DNA from: Opitutaceae bacterium | GTDB taxonomy: Bacteria; Verrucomicrobiota; Verrucomicrobiia; Opitutales; Opitutaceae | Reading direction: 5' to 3' | DNA length: 64,000 nucleotides | Assembly (NCBI GenBank): GCA_016794785.1 | Contig: JAEUHC010000010.1 | Span: 110,067 to 174,066, forward strand | In this document: positions 27,882-37,327 of the stretch, in pieces | How the letters are laid out: each line of letters opens with the position of its first letter | Position numbering within the stretch: the first letter of the stretch is position 1 | The notes under the pieces: generated by a model | The model's input: the letters and a program-made list of their open reading frames with translations, nothing else | Database searches by the model: none | Told to the model about the DNA's origin: nothing | Program-made: the position numbers and the translations under genes

Positions 27882-29405
27882 ATGCGCCTCCTCGCCCTCG
27901 CTCTCCTCGCCGCCGTCGCCCCGCTGCTCGCCGCGGAAAAGCCCAACGTGATCGTCATCATGGCCGACGATCTCGGCTACGGCGATGTCTCCGCCTATGG
28001 CGCGACCGCTTTCAAGACGCCGAACATCGACCGCCTCGCCGCCGAGGGCCGGCGCTTCACCAGCGGCTATTGCTCCGCCTCCACCTGCACGCCCACGCGC
28101 TACTCGTTTCTCACCGGTTCCTATGCCTTCCGCCGCAAGGGCACCGGCATCGCGCCGCCCAATGGCCACATGGTCGTCCCGCCCGACGCCGTCACGATCG
28201 CGGACCTCGCGAAGAACGCCGGCTATCGCACGGCTGTCGTCGGCAAGTGGCACCTCGGCCTCGGCGAAGAAGGCAAGGGCCCGGATTGGAACAACGAAAT
28301 CAAGCCCGGTCCGCGCGAGATCGGCTTCGACTACAACTTCCTCCTGCCCACCACCAACGACCGCGTGCCCCAAGTCTATCTGGAGAACTACCGCATCGTC
28401 GGCCTCGACCCCAAGGACCCGCTCTGGGTCGGCAACAACGCCCCCGCCGGCGATCACCCCACCGGCATCACCCACCGCTCCACGCTCAGGATGGACTGGT
28501 CCCACGGCCACAACGCCACCATCCACAACGGCATCTCGCGGATCGGTTTCTACACCGGCGGCCACGCCGCGCGCTTTCGCGACGAGGACCTCGCCGACAA
28601 GTGGGCCGAGAAGTCCAACGCCTGGATCGAGGCCAACCGCGACCGCCCGTTCTTTCTCTTCCTCGCGTCGCACGACATCCACGTGCCGCGCATGCCGCAC
28701 GAACGCTTCCAGGGCAAAACGGGCCTCGGCTTCCGCGCCGACTCGATCCTCCAGTTCGACTGGCAGGTCGGCGAGATCATGAAAACCCTCGACCGCCTCG
28801 GGCTCGCCGAGAAGACGCTCGTCATCGTCTGCTCCGACAACGGCCCCGTGATGGACGACGGCTACAAGGACTTCGCCCTCGAAAAACTCGGCACCCACCG
28901 AGCCGGCGGCCCGTTCCGGGGCGGCAAATACAGCGTCTTCGAGGGCGGCACGCGCACGCCGTTCATCGCGCGGTGGAAAGGCAAGATTGCCCCCGCCGTG
29001 TCCGACGACATCGTCTGCACCATCGACCTCGCCGCGAGCCTCGCCGCGATCACCGGCACGCCGCTGCCCGAGGGCGCCTGCCTCGACAGCATCGATGTCT
29101 CCGGCGCGCTCCTCGGTCGCCCCGGCGCCAAAGGCCGCGAGCACCTCGTGCAGCAGGACAACGGCGGCACCGGCAACTATGGCTTCCGCGTCGGAAACTG
29201 GAAACTCGTGCGCCACGACACCAAGAGCGCGCGCAACGTTGTCGTCGAGCGGCAGCTCGCCAACACACCCGTCCCGCAGTTCCAACTCTTCAATCTCGCC
29301 AAGGATCCCGGTGAGACGACCGACGTGCTCGCGCAAAACGCCGAGCTCGCCGAGCAGCTGAAGTCACGCCTCGCCGCCATCATCGCCGCCGGCCGCAGCC
29401 GCTGA
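27882..29405 (+). CDS. Secreted sulfatase 6, arylsulfatase-like
   Basis: A 507-residue type I sulfatase with a short signal peptide (MRLLALALLAAVAPLLAAE). IMADDLGYGDVSAYG holds the metal Asp pair; the formylglycine core is Cys69 in SASTCTPTRYSFLTGSYAFR (CxPTR, Thr for Ser). VVGKWHLGLGEEGKGPDWN and the DNGPVMDDGYKD region follow the arylsulfatase pattern. The ATG at 27882 was chosen for the signal peptide; the frame runs open upstream through sulfatase 5 as a shadow. Leader TCTCGCCCTCTTCCCCC is almost pure pyrimidine. Last gene of the plus-strand sulfatase run. Confidence 0.93.
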   Translation: MRLLALALLAAVAPLLAAEKPNVIVIMADDLGYGDVSAYGATAFKTPNIDRLAAEGRRFTSGYCSASTCTPTRYSFLTGSYAFRRKGTGIAPPNGHMVVPPDAVTIADLAKNAGYRTAVVGKWHLGLGEEGKGPDWNNEIKPGPREIGFDYNFLLPTTNDRVPQVYLENYRIVGLDPKDPLWVGNNAPAGDHPTGITHRSTLRMDWSHGHNATIHNGISRIGFYTGGHAARFRDEDLADKWAEKSNAWIEANRDRPFFLFLASHDIHVPRMPHERFQGKTGLGFRADSILQFDWQVGEIMKTLDRLGLAEKTLVIVCSDNGPVMDDGYKDFALEKLGTHRAGGPFRGGKYSVFEGGTRTPFIARWKGKIAPAVSDDIVCTIDLAASLAAITGTPLPEGACLDSIDVSGALLGRPGAKGREHLVQQDNGGTGNYGFRVGNWKLVRHDTKSARNVVVERQLANTPVPQFQLFNLAKDPGETTDVLAQNAELAEQLKSRLAAIIAAGRSR

Positions 29406-29452
29406 ACCGCCCGCGCAGCAACGCGCGCCTCTGCAAAGGGTGGTGAGTCACT

Positions 29453-29584
29453 GATACCAACGTCCCTTCGCTTTCGGTCTGTCATTGCGAGGAGCGGAGC
29501 GACGAAGCAATTCAGCTGGTTTGCCACGGCGCGCTGCGCGCACCTCGCAATGACAAAGGTCAAAAAGGAAGCGGACGTTGGTAT
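29453..29584. repeat. MITE-like palindromic repeat, copy 2
   Basis: A 132-base inverted repeat starting GATACCAACGTCC and ending GGACGTTGGTAT. Its inner arms are GTCATTGCGAGG and CCTCGCAATGAC. The centre is nearly identical to copy 1 at 8821-8954. Like copy 1 it separates two convergently ending genes (sulfatase 6 and the TonB-dependent receptor). Confidence 0.87.
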
Positions 29585-29600
29585 GATGTGGCTGTTTGGG

Positions 29601-29684
29601 GTGGGGCCGGTTCTCCGAACCGGCCTGGGTTCCAGAGAGCGCATCACCCTGCAACCCAGGCCCGCTCGGAGTGCGGGCCCCACC
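29601..29684. repeat. Inverted repeat, GTGGGGCC family
   Basis: The left arm GTGGGGCCGGTTCTCCGAAC (continuing CGGCCTGGGT) faces a right arm that reads the same on the other strand, with a loop of about 20 bases. Each arm also folds on itself. The right arm recurs at 5149-5180 inside the PSCyt1 signal-peptide codons. It ends 14 bases before the stop of the TonB-dependent receptor gene. Confidence 0.8.
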
Positions 29685-29698
29685 TCGATCCACCCGCC

Positions 29699-31951
29699 TC
29701 ACCACCGCCCGCGCACGCCGCCGAGCACCAGCCGCGGCGTGCCAACATTCACGACCCCATCCGCGCTGCGACCGGTCTCGACGCGCGCGTTGCCGAGGTT
29801 CTCGGCCGTGAGAAAAAGTTCGAGGTGCTTACTGATCGGCCGCGAGACATTCAAATCGGCGACGACGACCTCGCCGAGCCGGAGCAGATTCTCGTCGTCC
29901 TCAAACTGCCGCCCGATCCAGCGGACGCGCGGCGTAAACGTGAACTGTCCCGGCGCGCGCCAAGTCGCCCCGAGCGCCGCACTGCGCCGCGGCACCTGCG
30001 CGATCTGCTTGCCCACGAGTCCCGGCGCGACCGCGGCGCGGCGCACGGTAGCGTCGTTGAAGAGGATGTCGCCTGTGAGCGAGAGCCGGTAGGCGAAATG
30101 CCATGCGGCGGACAACTCCACGCCCTGCGTGCGTGTGCGGTCGAGGTTGCGTCGCTGCCGCCCGAGCCCGCCCGCCGCCAGCGTGCCGACAATCGGAAAC
30201 GTCCCCGGCCCACGCGCGATCGTGACGTTGCCGACGGCGTCGCGGAGATCGTTTAGGAAAGCTGTGGCGGAAAAAGAAAACGGAGCAGGGCGGCTGGGCA
30301 TCGGCGCACCGTGGTGATCCTGACGTGCTGGGAAGCTGGGTCCAGCCGGCGTCCATTCTACGCCCACTTCACCGGTAGTCACGTGCTCGGTGCGCAAGGT
30401 GGCGTTGGCTTCAGTGACATTGGCCCCTTGCCGGAAGGGACGGTAGAGTTCGTTTAATGTCGGGCGCCGGAAGGCTTGCTGCACGTTGACACGTGCGCGC
30501 CAACCCTTGGCGGGCGCCCAGACCAGTCCGACACTTGGGGCGAATTCGGCATCGCTTTCGGTCGCATAGTGATCGTCGCGGAGCGCGGCCCCTGTGGTGC
30601 GATCGGTTTCACGGCGATGGCCGCTGGCATCGCGCCAGAAATCGATCCGTCCGCCGAAGGTGACGTGCAGTTGTTTTGTCAGAGGTTGCTCGTGCAGCAC
30701 AAACGCGCCTACGAAACGCTGGTCGCCGCCTGCAAAGCGCTGGCGCGTAAAGTTTCCGGCTACAAAGGTGAAGTTCTCCCTTGTCTCGCCGCGCACGGTG
30801 CGCACGTCGCCGCCTGCGCTTGTGCGTGCGCCCTCCGCGTGGCGCCACACGCCGCTCCATTCCGCGCCAAAAGCCGTGGCGGGCACCGCGAATTGATCGC
30901 TCGCGGGTGTCTCGGCCGTGCGGGCGGCGTTCACGCCGCTGAAGGTCGAGGCAAACGACTGGTCCTGCGCATAGGCGACCGCGTGCCACACGAAATTCTT
31001 TTCCAACGCGCCGGCCAGCGACGTGGAGAAAAATTTCTCCCGCGAGCCGTTGCGCGTGTAGGGCGTGCCATTGCCGCGCGACTCCTCGAAGCCGCGCGCC
31101 GTAGCTGTGAACTCAAGCTTCTCTCCGATCTGCGTGCGCCAGCGAACCGCCAGCCAGCGGTGGCGGCTCCAAGCCCCGACATCGACCGAGCCGCGACGCT
31201 CTGGTGCGATGAGTGCAAAGCCGTCGGTGGCAAACGACCGGCCAAGCAATTGCACCGAGCCGCGGCCGGCAGGTTGTGTGACGAGGATTTCCACGCTGCG
31301 CGTGCCAAAATCACCGAATGTGACCGCAGCCCGCCCGTAGGTGCTAGCCTTCGGCCAGCCGGCGGTAGCGTAGAAAGGTGAAAGCGGACTACCTAGTGCA
31401 AATACCGCTTCTCCGGGAAACGTGAAGGCCTGCACCACGCCCCCCAGCGCCGCGTTGCCCCAGGCCGTCGCGCCGCCGCCTGGCACGATCTCGACACGCG
31501 CGAGGCCCTCGCGCGGGACCTTGCTCCACGCGACCCAGCCGCCGAAGGGATCGTTGAGCGGCACGCCGTCGAGGAGCACGAGCGAGCGGCTCGCACCGCT
31601 CGGGCCGAGGCCGCGGAGCGACACGCCTTGCGCGGTGGGGTTGGCGGAAAAACTGTCGCTGCGGCGGAAGAGGCTGAAGCCGGGGATCGCGCGCAGCGCG
31701 CCGTCGAGCGTGGCGGTCGGCGCGGCTTGCAGTGCCTCGCGCTCAATCTGGCGCACGGTGGCGGCGACCTGCTCCGGCGCCTGCGGCAGTCGCGCGGCGG
31801 AAACGACCTCAGCGGCGAGCGTGACGATTTGGGCATGGGCGGAAGCGCTCACTGCCATCGCAAGGCAGGCGAGGGCAAGGCGGCTCCGCGTAGCGGCGGG
31901 CGTCCCTGCCCGCCGGAGTTTGCCGGATGCACCACAGGCTGCAATGCACAC
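29699..31951 (-). CDS. TonB-dependent outer-membrane receptor (BtuB/CirA-like)
   Basis: About 750 residues: an outer-membrane beta-barrel receptor for active uptake. After a signal ending ACLAMAVSASAHAQ come a plug domain (LDGALRAIPGFSLFRRSD, SLRGLGPSGASRSLVLLDGVPLNDPFGG, VEIVPGGGATAWGNAALGGVV) and a barrel with the receptor segment RARVNVQQAFRRPTLNELYRPF. The C-terminus ends in an aromatic residue (GGVRGRW). The ligand is unknown; the size fits small ligands (cobalamin, siderophore) or short glycans. The start is uncertain: the next ATG upstream (32149) would add an implausible stretch encoded by repeats, so I placed it at GTG 31951. Part of the N-terminus (LRRAGTPAATR) is encoded by a palindromic repeat arm. 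Confidence 0.85.
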   Translation of the reverse strand: MCIAACGASGKLRRAGTPAATRSRLALACLAMAVSASAHAQIVTLAAEVVSAARLPQAPEQVAATVRQIEREALQAAPTATLDGALRAIPGFSLFRRSDSFSANPTAQGVSLRGLGPSGASRSLVLLDGVPLNDPFGGWVAWSKVPREGLARVEIVPGGGATAWGNAALGGVVQAFTFPGEAVFALGSPLSPFYATAGWPKASTYGRAAVTFGDFGTRSVEILVTQPAGRGSVQLLGRSFATDGFALIAPERRGSVDVGAWSRHRWLAVRWRTQIGEKLEFTATARGFEESRGNGTPYTRNGSREKFFSTSLAGALEKNFVWHAVAYAQDQSFASTFSGVNAARTAETPASDQFAVPATAFGAEWSGVWRHAEGARTSAGGDVRTVRGETRENFTFVAGNFTRQRFAGGDQRFVGAFVLHEQPLTKQLHVTFGGRIDFWRDASGHRRETDRTTGAALRDDHYATESDAEFAPSVGLVWAPAKGWRARVNVQQAFRRPTLNELYRPFRQGANVTEANATLRTEHVTTGEVGVEWTPAGPSFPARQDHHGAPMPSRPAPFSFSATAFLNDLRDAVGNVTIARGPGTFPIVGTLAAGGLGRQRRNLDRTRTQGVELSAAWHFAYRLSLTGDILFNDATVRRAAVAPGLVGKQIAQVPRRSAALGATWRAPGQFTFTPRVRWIGRQFEDDENLLRLGEVVVADLNVSRPISKHLELFLTAENLGNARVETGRSADGVVNVGTPRLVLGGVRGRW

Positions 31952-32116
31952 AAGCCGACGAAAGAAGGACTGGCTCCGAGGTAGGGCAGGTCTGTGACCT
32001 GCCCTTTCGCGCGCTAAGTGTCCGCAGGGAAGGTCACAGACCTGCCCTACGCCCGGCAATTTCCTACCGCGGAGTGCAGGAGAGCCTCCAGACCGGCGGG
32101 CAGGGACGCCCGCAGC
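31892..32116. repeat. Nested palindromic repeats upstream of and into the receptor gene
   Basis: Outer arms at 31892-31918 (GCGGCGGGCGTCCCTGCCCG) and 32092-32116 (CGGGCAGGGACGCCCGC) are complementary and belong to the same family as 20631-20703. Nested inside, 31981-32050 is a second inverted repeat whose ends are GTAGGGCAGGTCTGTGACCT and its complement. That inner family recurs at 55925-56000. The left outer arm lies within the receptor's N-terminal codons. Confidence 0.8.
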
Positions 32117-32138
32117 CACGTCGAAGCGACCAATAATG

Positions 32139-33680
32139 TCACCACGCATCGGAGCGGAACGGCACGGCCGGGAGGCCGGCGCCGTTATAGAGGTTGGCTT
32201 CGGGGGCATTGATCCAGGCGTAGCGCACGGCGACGGGCTCGCGCACCGCGGCGGCGCGCACGAGGAGCGTGTCACGCTCAATGCGGCCCTCGGCGGGATG
32301 AAACACCCGATCCGCGCCCGTGATTTCGAGCGATTGCACGGGTTTGTCGCGCGCGATGAGACCACCCGACGCGTGCGTGAAGCGCACGCGCAGCGCATTC
32401 CCTTCGCGCACCGCGCCGCCGAAGGTCGGCCCGGTGTCGTCGGTGATCAGGCCGTAGGTGCGGTGGCGCGCGAGCAGCGCAAGGCGGCGGCCGACCTCCT
32501 GCTTGTTGGTCGGATGGATGTTCTTGGGCTCGCCGATGTCGATCGCGAGGGCCTGCCCGGTGTTGGGCAGGGCGAGCGTCTGCGTCTGCGCCTCGCGGAG
32601 AAACGCATAGCTGCGCCCGCGCTCGCCACCGTCGCCGGCCACCGCGTAATTGGCCAGGCTCACCCAGTAGAAGGGAATGTCGCCCTGCCCGAAGTGCGCG
32701 CGCCACGCCCGGATCATGGCGGCGAAGAGCGCGTGGTATTCCCCGGCGCGCTCGGCGTTGCTCTCGCCCTGATACCAGATCGCGCCGCGCAGCGCATAGG
32801 GCAGCAGCGGGTTGATCATGCCGTTGAAGAGGCCGCTCGGCGTCCACGGATCGCCGGGGCCGCGCGGGGCGCGGGGGCGGGGATTCTTTTTGAGAAACGC
32901 CTCGTGCGCGGGTTTGCCCTGCGCCTGCGCGGCCGCGGCGGCCTTGGTCCAGGCGGCCTGGCGTTCGTCATGGGCGGCCTTGGCCGCGGGAAATTCCTCG
33001 AGGTTTTTTCGCCAGCGTTCACCCACCAATTCAAAGCGCGGATCGGCAGAGAGCGCCGCGGGGCTCATCCACGCCTCGACCGGCGTGCCGCCCCACGAGC
33101 TGTTGATCAGGCCGATGGGCACGCCGAGCTTCCGGTGCAGATCGCGCGCGAAGAAATATCCGACCGCCGTGAACGCCCCCGCGGTCTGCGGCGTGGCCCG
33201 CTGCCAGCCGGTGGTCTTCACCGCGTCGGCCGGTGCGGTGGCGACGGTTCGCTCGATCTGCACGTGACGCAGCAGGGGGAAATTCGCGGCCGCGATTTCC
33301 GCGGCCGCATCGGCGGCGCGGCTGACCGGCCATGCCATGTTGGACTGGCCGGAGGCGAGCCAGACCTCGCCGACGACCACATCGCGCAGCACGAGGGTGT
33401 TTTTCCCCGCGACCGTGAGGTCCGCGCCCTGCGCCGCGGCAGCGAGCGGCTCGAGGAGCACGAGCCAGCGGCCATCGGCCGCCGCCGTGGCCTCGCGGCG
33501 CTGGCCGGCGAAGGTGACGGTGATTTTTTCGCCCGCCTCGGCGCGGCCCCAGATCGGCACGGGCTTGTCGCGCTGGAGCACCGCGCCATCGGAGAACAGG
33601 GGCGCGAGCGTGACCTCGGCGCGCAAAGCCGTGGCCACAAGTAACAGGAAGAGCAAAAGACGGACGGCGGACGGACGCAT
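32139..33680 (-). CDS. Sialate O-acetylesterase-type (SGNH) carbohydrate esterase
   Basis: A 513-residue secreted esterase of the sialate-O-acetylesterase family, which removes acetyl groups from sugars; in environmental bacteria many act on plant or algal polysaccharides. Signal peptide MRPSAVRLLLFLLLVATALRA. The SGNH block I is VWLASGQSNMAWPV (nucleophile Ser), followed by IGLINSSWGGTPVEAWM and the conserved GAIWYQGESNAERAGEY; the late IHPTNKQEVGRRLAL carries the catalytic His. Start chosen at the ATG of the signal peptide. It is upstream of the TonB-dependent receptor on the same strand and divergent from the CE15 gene (91 bases between the starts). Confidence 0.92.
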   Translation of the reverse strand: MRPSAVRLLLFLLLVATALRAEVTLAPLFSDGAVLQRDKPVPIWGRAEAGEKITVTFAGQRREATAAADGRWLVLLEPLAAAAQGADLTVAGKNTLVLRDVVVGEVWLASGQSNMAWPVSRAADAAAEIAAANFPLLRHVQIERTVATAPADAVKTTGWQRATPQTAGAFTAVGYFFARDLHRKLGVPIGLINSSWGGTPVEAWMSPAALSADPRFELVGERWRKNLEEFPAAKAAHDERQAAWTKAAAAAQAQGKPAHEAFLKKNPRPRAPRGPGDPWTPSGLFNGMINPLLPYALRGAIWYQGESNAERAGEYHALFAAMIRAWRAHFGQGDIPFYWVSLANYAVAGDGGERGRSYAFLREAQTQTLALPNTGQALAIDIGEPKNIHPTNKQEVGRRLALLARHRTYGLITDDTGPTFGGAVREGNALRVRFTHASGGLIARDKPVQSLEITGADRVFHPAEGRIERDTLLVRAAAVREPVAVRYAWINAPEANLYNGAGLPAVPFRSDAW

Positions 33681-33771
33681 GAGTGCCGCACGGTAGCCAG
33701 CGGGCGGGCGTTGCCGAGCGGGAAAACACCCGCAGCTTGCCTGCCCCGAGACGCGCCCCAGAGTGGCGGGC

Positions 33772-35061
33772 ATGAGCCCCCGCCCCCTCTTCGCCCTCGC
33801 GCTCGCCGCGGTGGCGTCCCTCGCCGCCCAACCCGCCGGCTTCAACTACGACGAAGCCAAGGTCCCGCCCTATACGCTCCCCGACCCGCTCGTGCTGAAC
33901 GACGGCACACGCGTGCGCGACGCCGCGACGTGGCGCGCGAAGCGCCGGCCCGAGCTGCTGGAGCTTTTCGCCCGCGAGGTCTTCGGTCGCACGCCCGCCG
34001 GCCGGCCCGCCGCGATGCACTGGGAAACGACGTCCGTCGATCGCGCCGCCCTCGGTGGCAAGGCCGTGCGCAAGGAGATCACGGTGCGGTTCACCGCAGG
34101 GAAGGATGGTCCGAAGATGCACCTGCTCGTCTATCAGCCCGCCGGGGCCGCAGGCGCGCACGCGCCGTGGCCGGCGTTTCTCGGGCTCAACTATTACGGC
34201 AACCAGTGCGTGAACGCCGACCCCGGCATCGCGATGTCGGCCGCATGGATGCGCGCCAACGCCGATTTCAAAATCGTCAACCACCGCGCCACCGAGGGCA
34301 CGCGCGGCGCGCACGCTTCGCGCTGGGATGTCGAGACCGTGATCGCCCGCGGCTACGCGACCGCGACAATCTACTACGGTGATCTCTGCGAAGATCGCGG
34401 AGAAGGGCTCACCAAGAGCGTGGGCGCGCTCTTCAACACCGGCGCCGTCAACGACCGCGTGCCGGACGCGTGGGGCGCCATCGGCATCTGGGCGTGGGGT
34501 CTGAGCCGCGCGCTCGATGTGCTCTCCGCCGATCCCGAGATCGATGCGCGGCGGGTGGCGGTGCACGGCCACTCGCGCCTCGGCAAGGCCGCGCTCTGGG
34601 CCGGCGCGCAGGACGAGCGCTTCGCCCTCGTGATCTCCAACAACTCGGGTGCGGGCGGCGCGGCGCTCAACAAGCGCATCTACGGCGAGACGGTGGAGCG
34701 CATCAACACGTCGTTCCCCTTCTGGTTCGCGAAAGCCTTCCGCGCCTACAACGCGCGCGAGGCCGCCCTGCCCGTCGATGCGCACGAACTCATCGCGCTC
34801 ATGGCGCCGCGCCCCGTGCATGTCGCCAGCGCCGAGGACGACAAGTGGGCCGACCCGCGCGGCGAATTCCTCTCCGCGAAGCACGCCGAACCCGTCTATG
34901 CGCTCTTCGGGAAAAAGGGTCTCGGTGTCGCGGAGCAACCGCCCGTGAACCAGCCCGCCTTCGGAGACGGCCTCGCCTATCACATTCGTCCCGGCCCTCA
35001 CGACATCAAGCCGCAGGACTGGGGCTACTACCTGGACTACGCGGATCGGGTGATGAAATAA
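33772..35061 (+). CDS. CE15 glucuronoyl esterase-like carbohydrate esterase
   Basis: A 429-residue secreted esterase of family CE15, whose members cleave methyl or lignin esters of (4-O-methyl)glucuronic acid in polysaccharides. Signal peptide about residues 1-19. [11 protein letters not shown], DWSxR-like [18 protein letters not shown], the nucleophile serine in [21 protein letters not shown] and the late His in [19 protein letters not shown] follow the family. The usual GCSRxGK is GHSRLGK here. The first in-frame start is a GTG at 33763, but ATG 33772 precedes the signal better. Members are numerous in Opitutaceae. Confidence 0.9.
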   Translation: MSPRPLFALALAAVASLAAQPAGFNYDEAKVPPYTLPDPLVLNDGTRVRDAATWRAKRRPELLELFAREVFGRTPAGRPAAMHWETTSVDRAALGGKAVRKEITVRFTAGKDGPKMHLLVYQPAGAAGAHAPWPAFLGLNYYGNQCVNADPGIAMSAAWMRANADFKIVNHRATEGTRGAHASRWDVETVIARGYATATIYYGDLCEDRGEGLTKSVGALFNTGAVNDRVPDAWGAIGIWAWGLSRALDVLSADPEIDARRVAVHGHSRLGKAALWAGAQDERFALVISNNSGAGGAALNKRIYGETVERINTSFPFWFAKAFRAYNAREAALPVDAHELIALMAPRPVHVASAEDDKWADPRGEFLSAKHAEPVYALFGKKGLGVAEQPPVNQPAFGDGLAYHIRPGPHDIKPQDWGYYLDYADRVMK

Positions 35062-35117
35062 GGCGGACGGTTTCGAAGCAGGGCCCGCCCTTGGTCTGGC
35101 CTTCTGTAAGGCAATCC

Positions 35118-35137
35118 GGCCTGAGCAAGCTCAGGCC
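35118..35137. terminator. Perfect hairpin between convergent genes
   Basis: GGCCTGAGCAAGCTCAGGCC is a perfect 8-base-pair stem with a 4-base loop. It lies between the convergent ends of the CE15 gene and dapL. No T-tract follows on either strand, so it may be a repeat remnant rather than an intrinsic terminator. Confidence 0.45.
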
Positions 35138-35170
35138 CTACACACGGCCTACGAGATCGGTCCGTTTACT

Positions 35171-36394
35171 TCACTTCAGCGCCGCGCCGATGCGCGCGAG
35201 GGCGGTCTCGACGTTTTCGCGGGAGTTGAAGGCGCTGATGCGCACGTGGCCTTCGCCGCATTTGCCGAAGCCGGCGCCGGGCGTGCAGACGACCTGCGCC
35301 TTGTTGAGCAACAGATCGAAAAATTCCCACGAGTCGCGGCCGGTGTTGATCCAGAGGTAGGGGGCGTTGTCGCCTCCGGTGCAGGTGAAGCCCCAGCTCT
35401 TCACGGCTTCGCGGATGAGCTTGGCGTTGCCGAGGTAGAAATCGATCAGCGCCTTGGTCTGCTGTTTGCCGGCGTCGGTGTAGATCGCGGCGGCGGCTTT
35501 CTGGATCGGGTAGGCGACGCCGTTGAATTTCGTGGAGTGGCGGCGGTTCCAGAGCGCGTGGACCGGGTGCGCGTTGCCGGCGGCGTCGTAGGCCATGACG
35601 GTCTTCGGGACGACGAGGTAGGCGCAGCGCGTGCCGGTGAAGCCGGCGGTCTTGGAGAAGCTGCGGAACTCGAGCGCGACGTCGCGCGCGCCCTCGATTT
35701 CGTAGATGGAGTGCGGAATCTGCGGGTCGCGGATGTAGGCCTCGTAGGCGGAGTCGAAGAGGATGATCGCCTTGTTTTTCTTAGCGTAGGCGACCCACGC
35801 GGCGAGTTGGGCCTTGGTGGCGACGGCGCCGGTGGGATTGTTGGGGAAGCAGAGGTAGATCAGATCGGTCGCGACGCTCGGGATGGCGGGCACGTAGCCA
35901 TTGGCGGGCGTGCTATCGAGGTAGGTGACGCCGGCGTAGCGTCCGTCCACGTTGGCGCCGGTGCGGCCGGCCATGACGTTGGTGTCGATGTAAACGGGGT
36001 AAACGGGATCGGGGATGGCGAGTTTGATGTCGGCACCGAAGATTTCCTGGATGTTGCCGCAGTCGCACTTGGCGCCGTCGGAGATGAAGATTTCGTCGCT
36101 CTCGATTTTGCAGCCACGGGCCGCGTAGTCGTGCTGCGCGATGGCGTCGCGGAGGAAGGCGTAGCCCTGCTCGGGACCGTAGCCCTTGAACGTGGCGCGC
36201 GCGCCCATCTCGTCGGTCGCGGCGTGGAGCGCGTCGAGACACACCTTGGGGAGCGGCTCGGTGACGTCGCCGATGCCGAGGCGGATGATGGGTTTCGACG
36301 GGTTGGCGGCGACGTAGGCGCTGACGCGCTTGGCGATGTCGCTGAAAAGATAGGAGGCCTTGAGCTTGGTGTAGTTCTCGTTGATGCGGATCAT
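35171..36394 (-). CDS. dapL: LL-diaminopimelate aminotransferase
   Basis: A 407-residue PLP enzyme that converts tetrahydrodipicolinate directly to LL-diaminopimelate for lysine and peptidoglycan synthesis. The N-terminus [20 protein letters not shown] is characteristic of Dap[61 protein letters not shown] and the PLP-lysine motif [16 protein letters not shown] are all present. The frame extends upstream over the DeoR gene only as shadow; the ATG at 36394 fits the family length. Leader CCTCCCTCTCATTTCACCGCC is pyrimidine-rich. Confidence 0.97.
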   Translation of the reverse strand: MIRINENYTKLKASYLFSDIAKRVSAYVAANPSKPIIRLGIGDVTEPLPKVCLDALHAATDEMGARATFKGYGPEQGYAFLRDAIAQHDYAARGCKIESDEIFISDGAKCDCGNIQEIFGADIKLAIPDPVYPVYIDTNVMAGRTGANVDGRYAGVTYLDSTPANGYVPAIPSVATDLIYLCFPNNPTGAVATKAQLAAWVAYAKKNKAIILFDSAYEAYIRDPQIPHSIYEIEGARDVALEFRSFSKTAGFTGTRCAYLVVPKTVMAYDAAGNAHPVHALWNRRHSTKFNGVAYPIQKAAAAIYTDAGKQQTKALIDFYLGNAKLIREAVKSWGFTCTGGDNAPYLWINTGRDSWEFFDLLLNKAQVVCTPGAGFGKCGEGHVRISAFNSRENVETALARIGAALK

Positions 36395-36507
36395 GGCGGT
36401 GAAATGAGAGGGAGGATCGTGAAGGCGAAAGGTGCGAACAAACCGGCGGCGGCGGCTTTGTTCAAGCCCGAGTTCACTGCGACGGCGCAGGGACGCGCGA
36501 AATGGCC

Positions 36508-37266
36508 TCAGGCGATGAGCACCTCGATGCCCTTGGCGCGCAGCTCGCGCACGAGGGACTTGGGTGCCTGGGCGTCGGTCACGACCACATCGACCTTGGC
36601 GAAATCGCAGAGGAAAAACATCGAGCGCCGCCCGAACTTGGTGTGGTCGAAACAAAACACGACCTTGGCCGCCGCCGCGATCATCGCGCGCTGGATGTCC
36701 ACGAGCAGGGCGTGGGAATTGTAGATGCCATCGGCCGCGATGCCGCCGCCGCCGAGGATGGCGAGATCGGCGTGCAGGCGCGTGAAGCTTTGCACGGCGT
36801 CGGGCCCCACGAGCACCCCGAGGCGCGGATAAATCACGCCGCCGGCGACGTGGACCTCGTGGCGGTTGGAACCGGAGAAGTGGTGGGCGACCGGAAGCGA
36901 GTTGGTGATGACCTGCGCGACCTTGTCGCCGAGGTGCTTCGCGACATGAAAGCACGTGGTCCCCCCGTCGATGATCACGTTTTGGCCGGGCTTGACCAAG
37001 GCGGCGCAGGCGCGGCCGATGGCCTCCTTGGCCGCGACCTCGTGCGCGTCGCGGAGATGAAAGACGAACTCGTCGCCCTTGGGCGCCTGCGCGAGCCGGG
37101 CGCCGCCGTGCGTGCGGCGGGCGATGCCCCGCTCGGCCAGCGCCGCGACATCGCGGCGCACGGTCGAGACCGACGCGCCGACCTCCTGCGCGAGCGCCTC
37201 CAGCGAGGCAAACTCCGCCTTCTGCAGGTGGGCCGCGATGCGCGTCTGGCGTTCGTCGGAGGTCAT
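36508..37266 (-). CDS. DeoR/GlpR-family transcriptional regulator
   Basis: A 252-residue repressor-type regulator. The N-terminal winged helix-turn-helix (about residues 1-57) contains the DeoR signature [20 protein letters not shown] and [12 protein letters not shown]. The C-terminal sugar-phosphate-sensing DeoRC domain has [37 protein letters not shown] and [11 protein letters not shown]. It is divergent from the class II aldolase operon with a 54-base gap holding TGGAAG repeats, so it probably represses those genes and is relieved by a phosphorylated sugar. Encoded 113 bases upstream of dapL, which is probably unrelated. Confidence 0.93.
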   Translation of the reverse strand: MTSDERQTRIAAHLQKAEFASLEALAQEVGASVSTVRRDVAALAERGIARRTHGGARLAQAPKGDEFVFHLRDAHEVAAKEAIGRACAALVKPGQNVIIDGGTTCFHVAKHLGDKVAQVITNSLPVAHHFSGSNRHEVHVAGGVIYPRLGVLVGPDAVQSFTRLHADLAILGGGGIAADGIYNSHALLVDIQRAMIAAAAKVVFCFDHTKFGRRSMFFLCDFAKVDVVVTDAQAPKSLVRELRAKGIEVLIA

Positions 37267-37280
37267 GACACCTCAATCGA

Positions 37281-37327
37281 TGGAAGTTTTTGGAAGATAT
37301 TGCAACCTATCATTGACATTATGGAAG
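37281..37327. promoter_or_regulatory. Candidate DeoR operator: TGGAAG direct repeats
   Basis: TGGAAG occurs at 37281, 37291 and 37322, the first two exactly 10 bases apart and each followed by an A/T-rich step. The stretch is an AT-rich patch in a GC-rich context, between a DeoR-family gene and its divergent target operon. TTGACA at 37313 resembles a -35 box. Direct-repeat operators are common for this family; binding here is inference. Confidence 0.45.

Noticed and set aside
31952..32149. ATG at 32149 as start of the TonB-dependent receptor
   Set aside because: It would add about 66 residues encoded by nested palindromic repeats in front of a signal peptide and overlap the preceding gene's stop.
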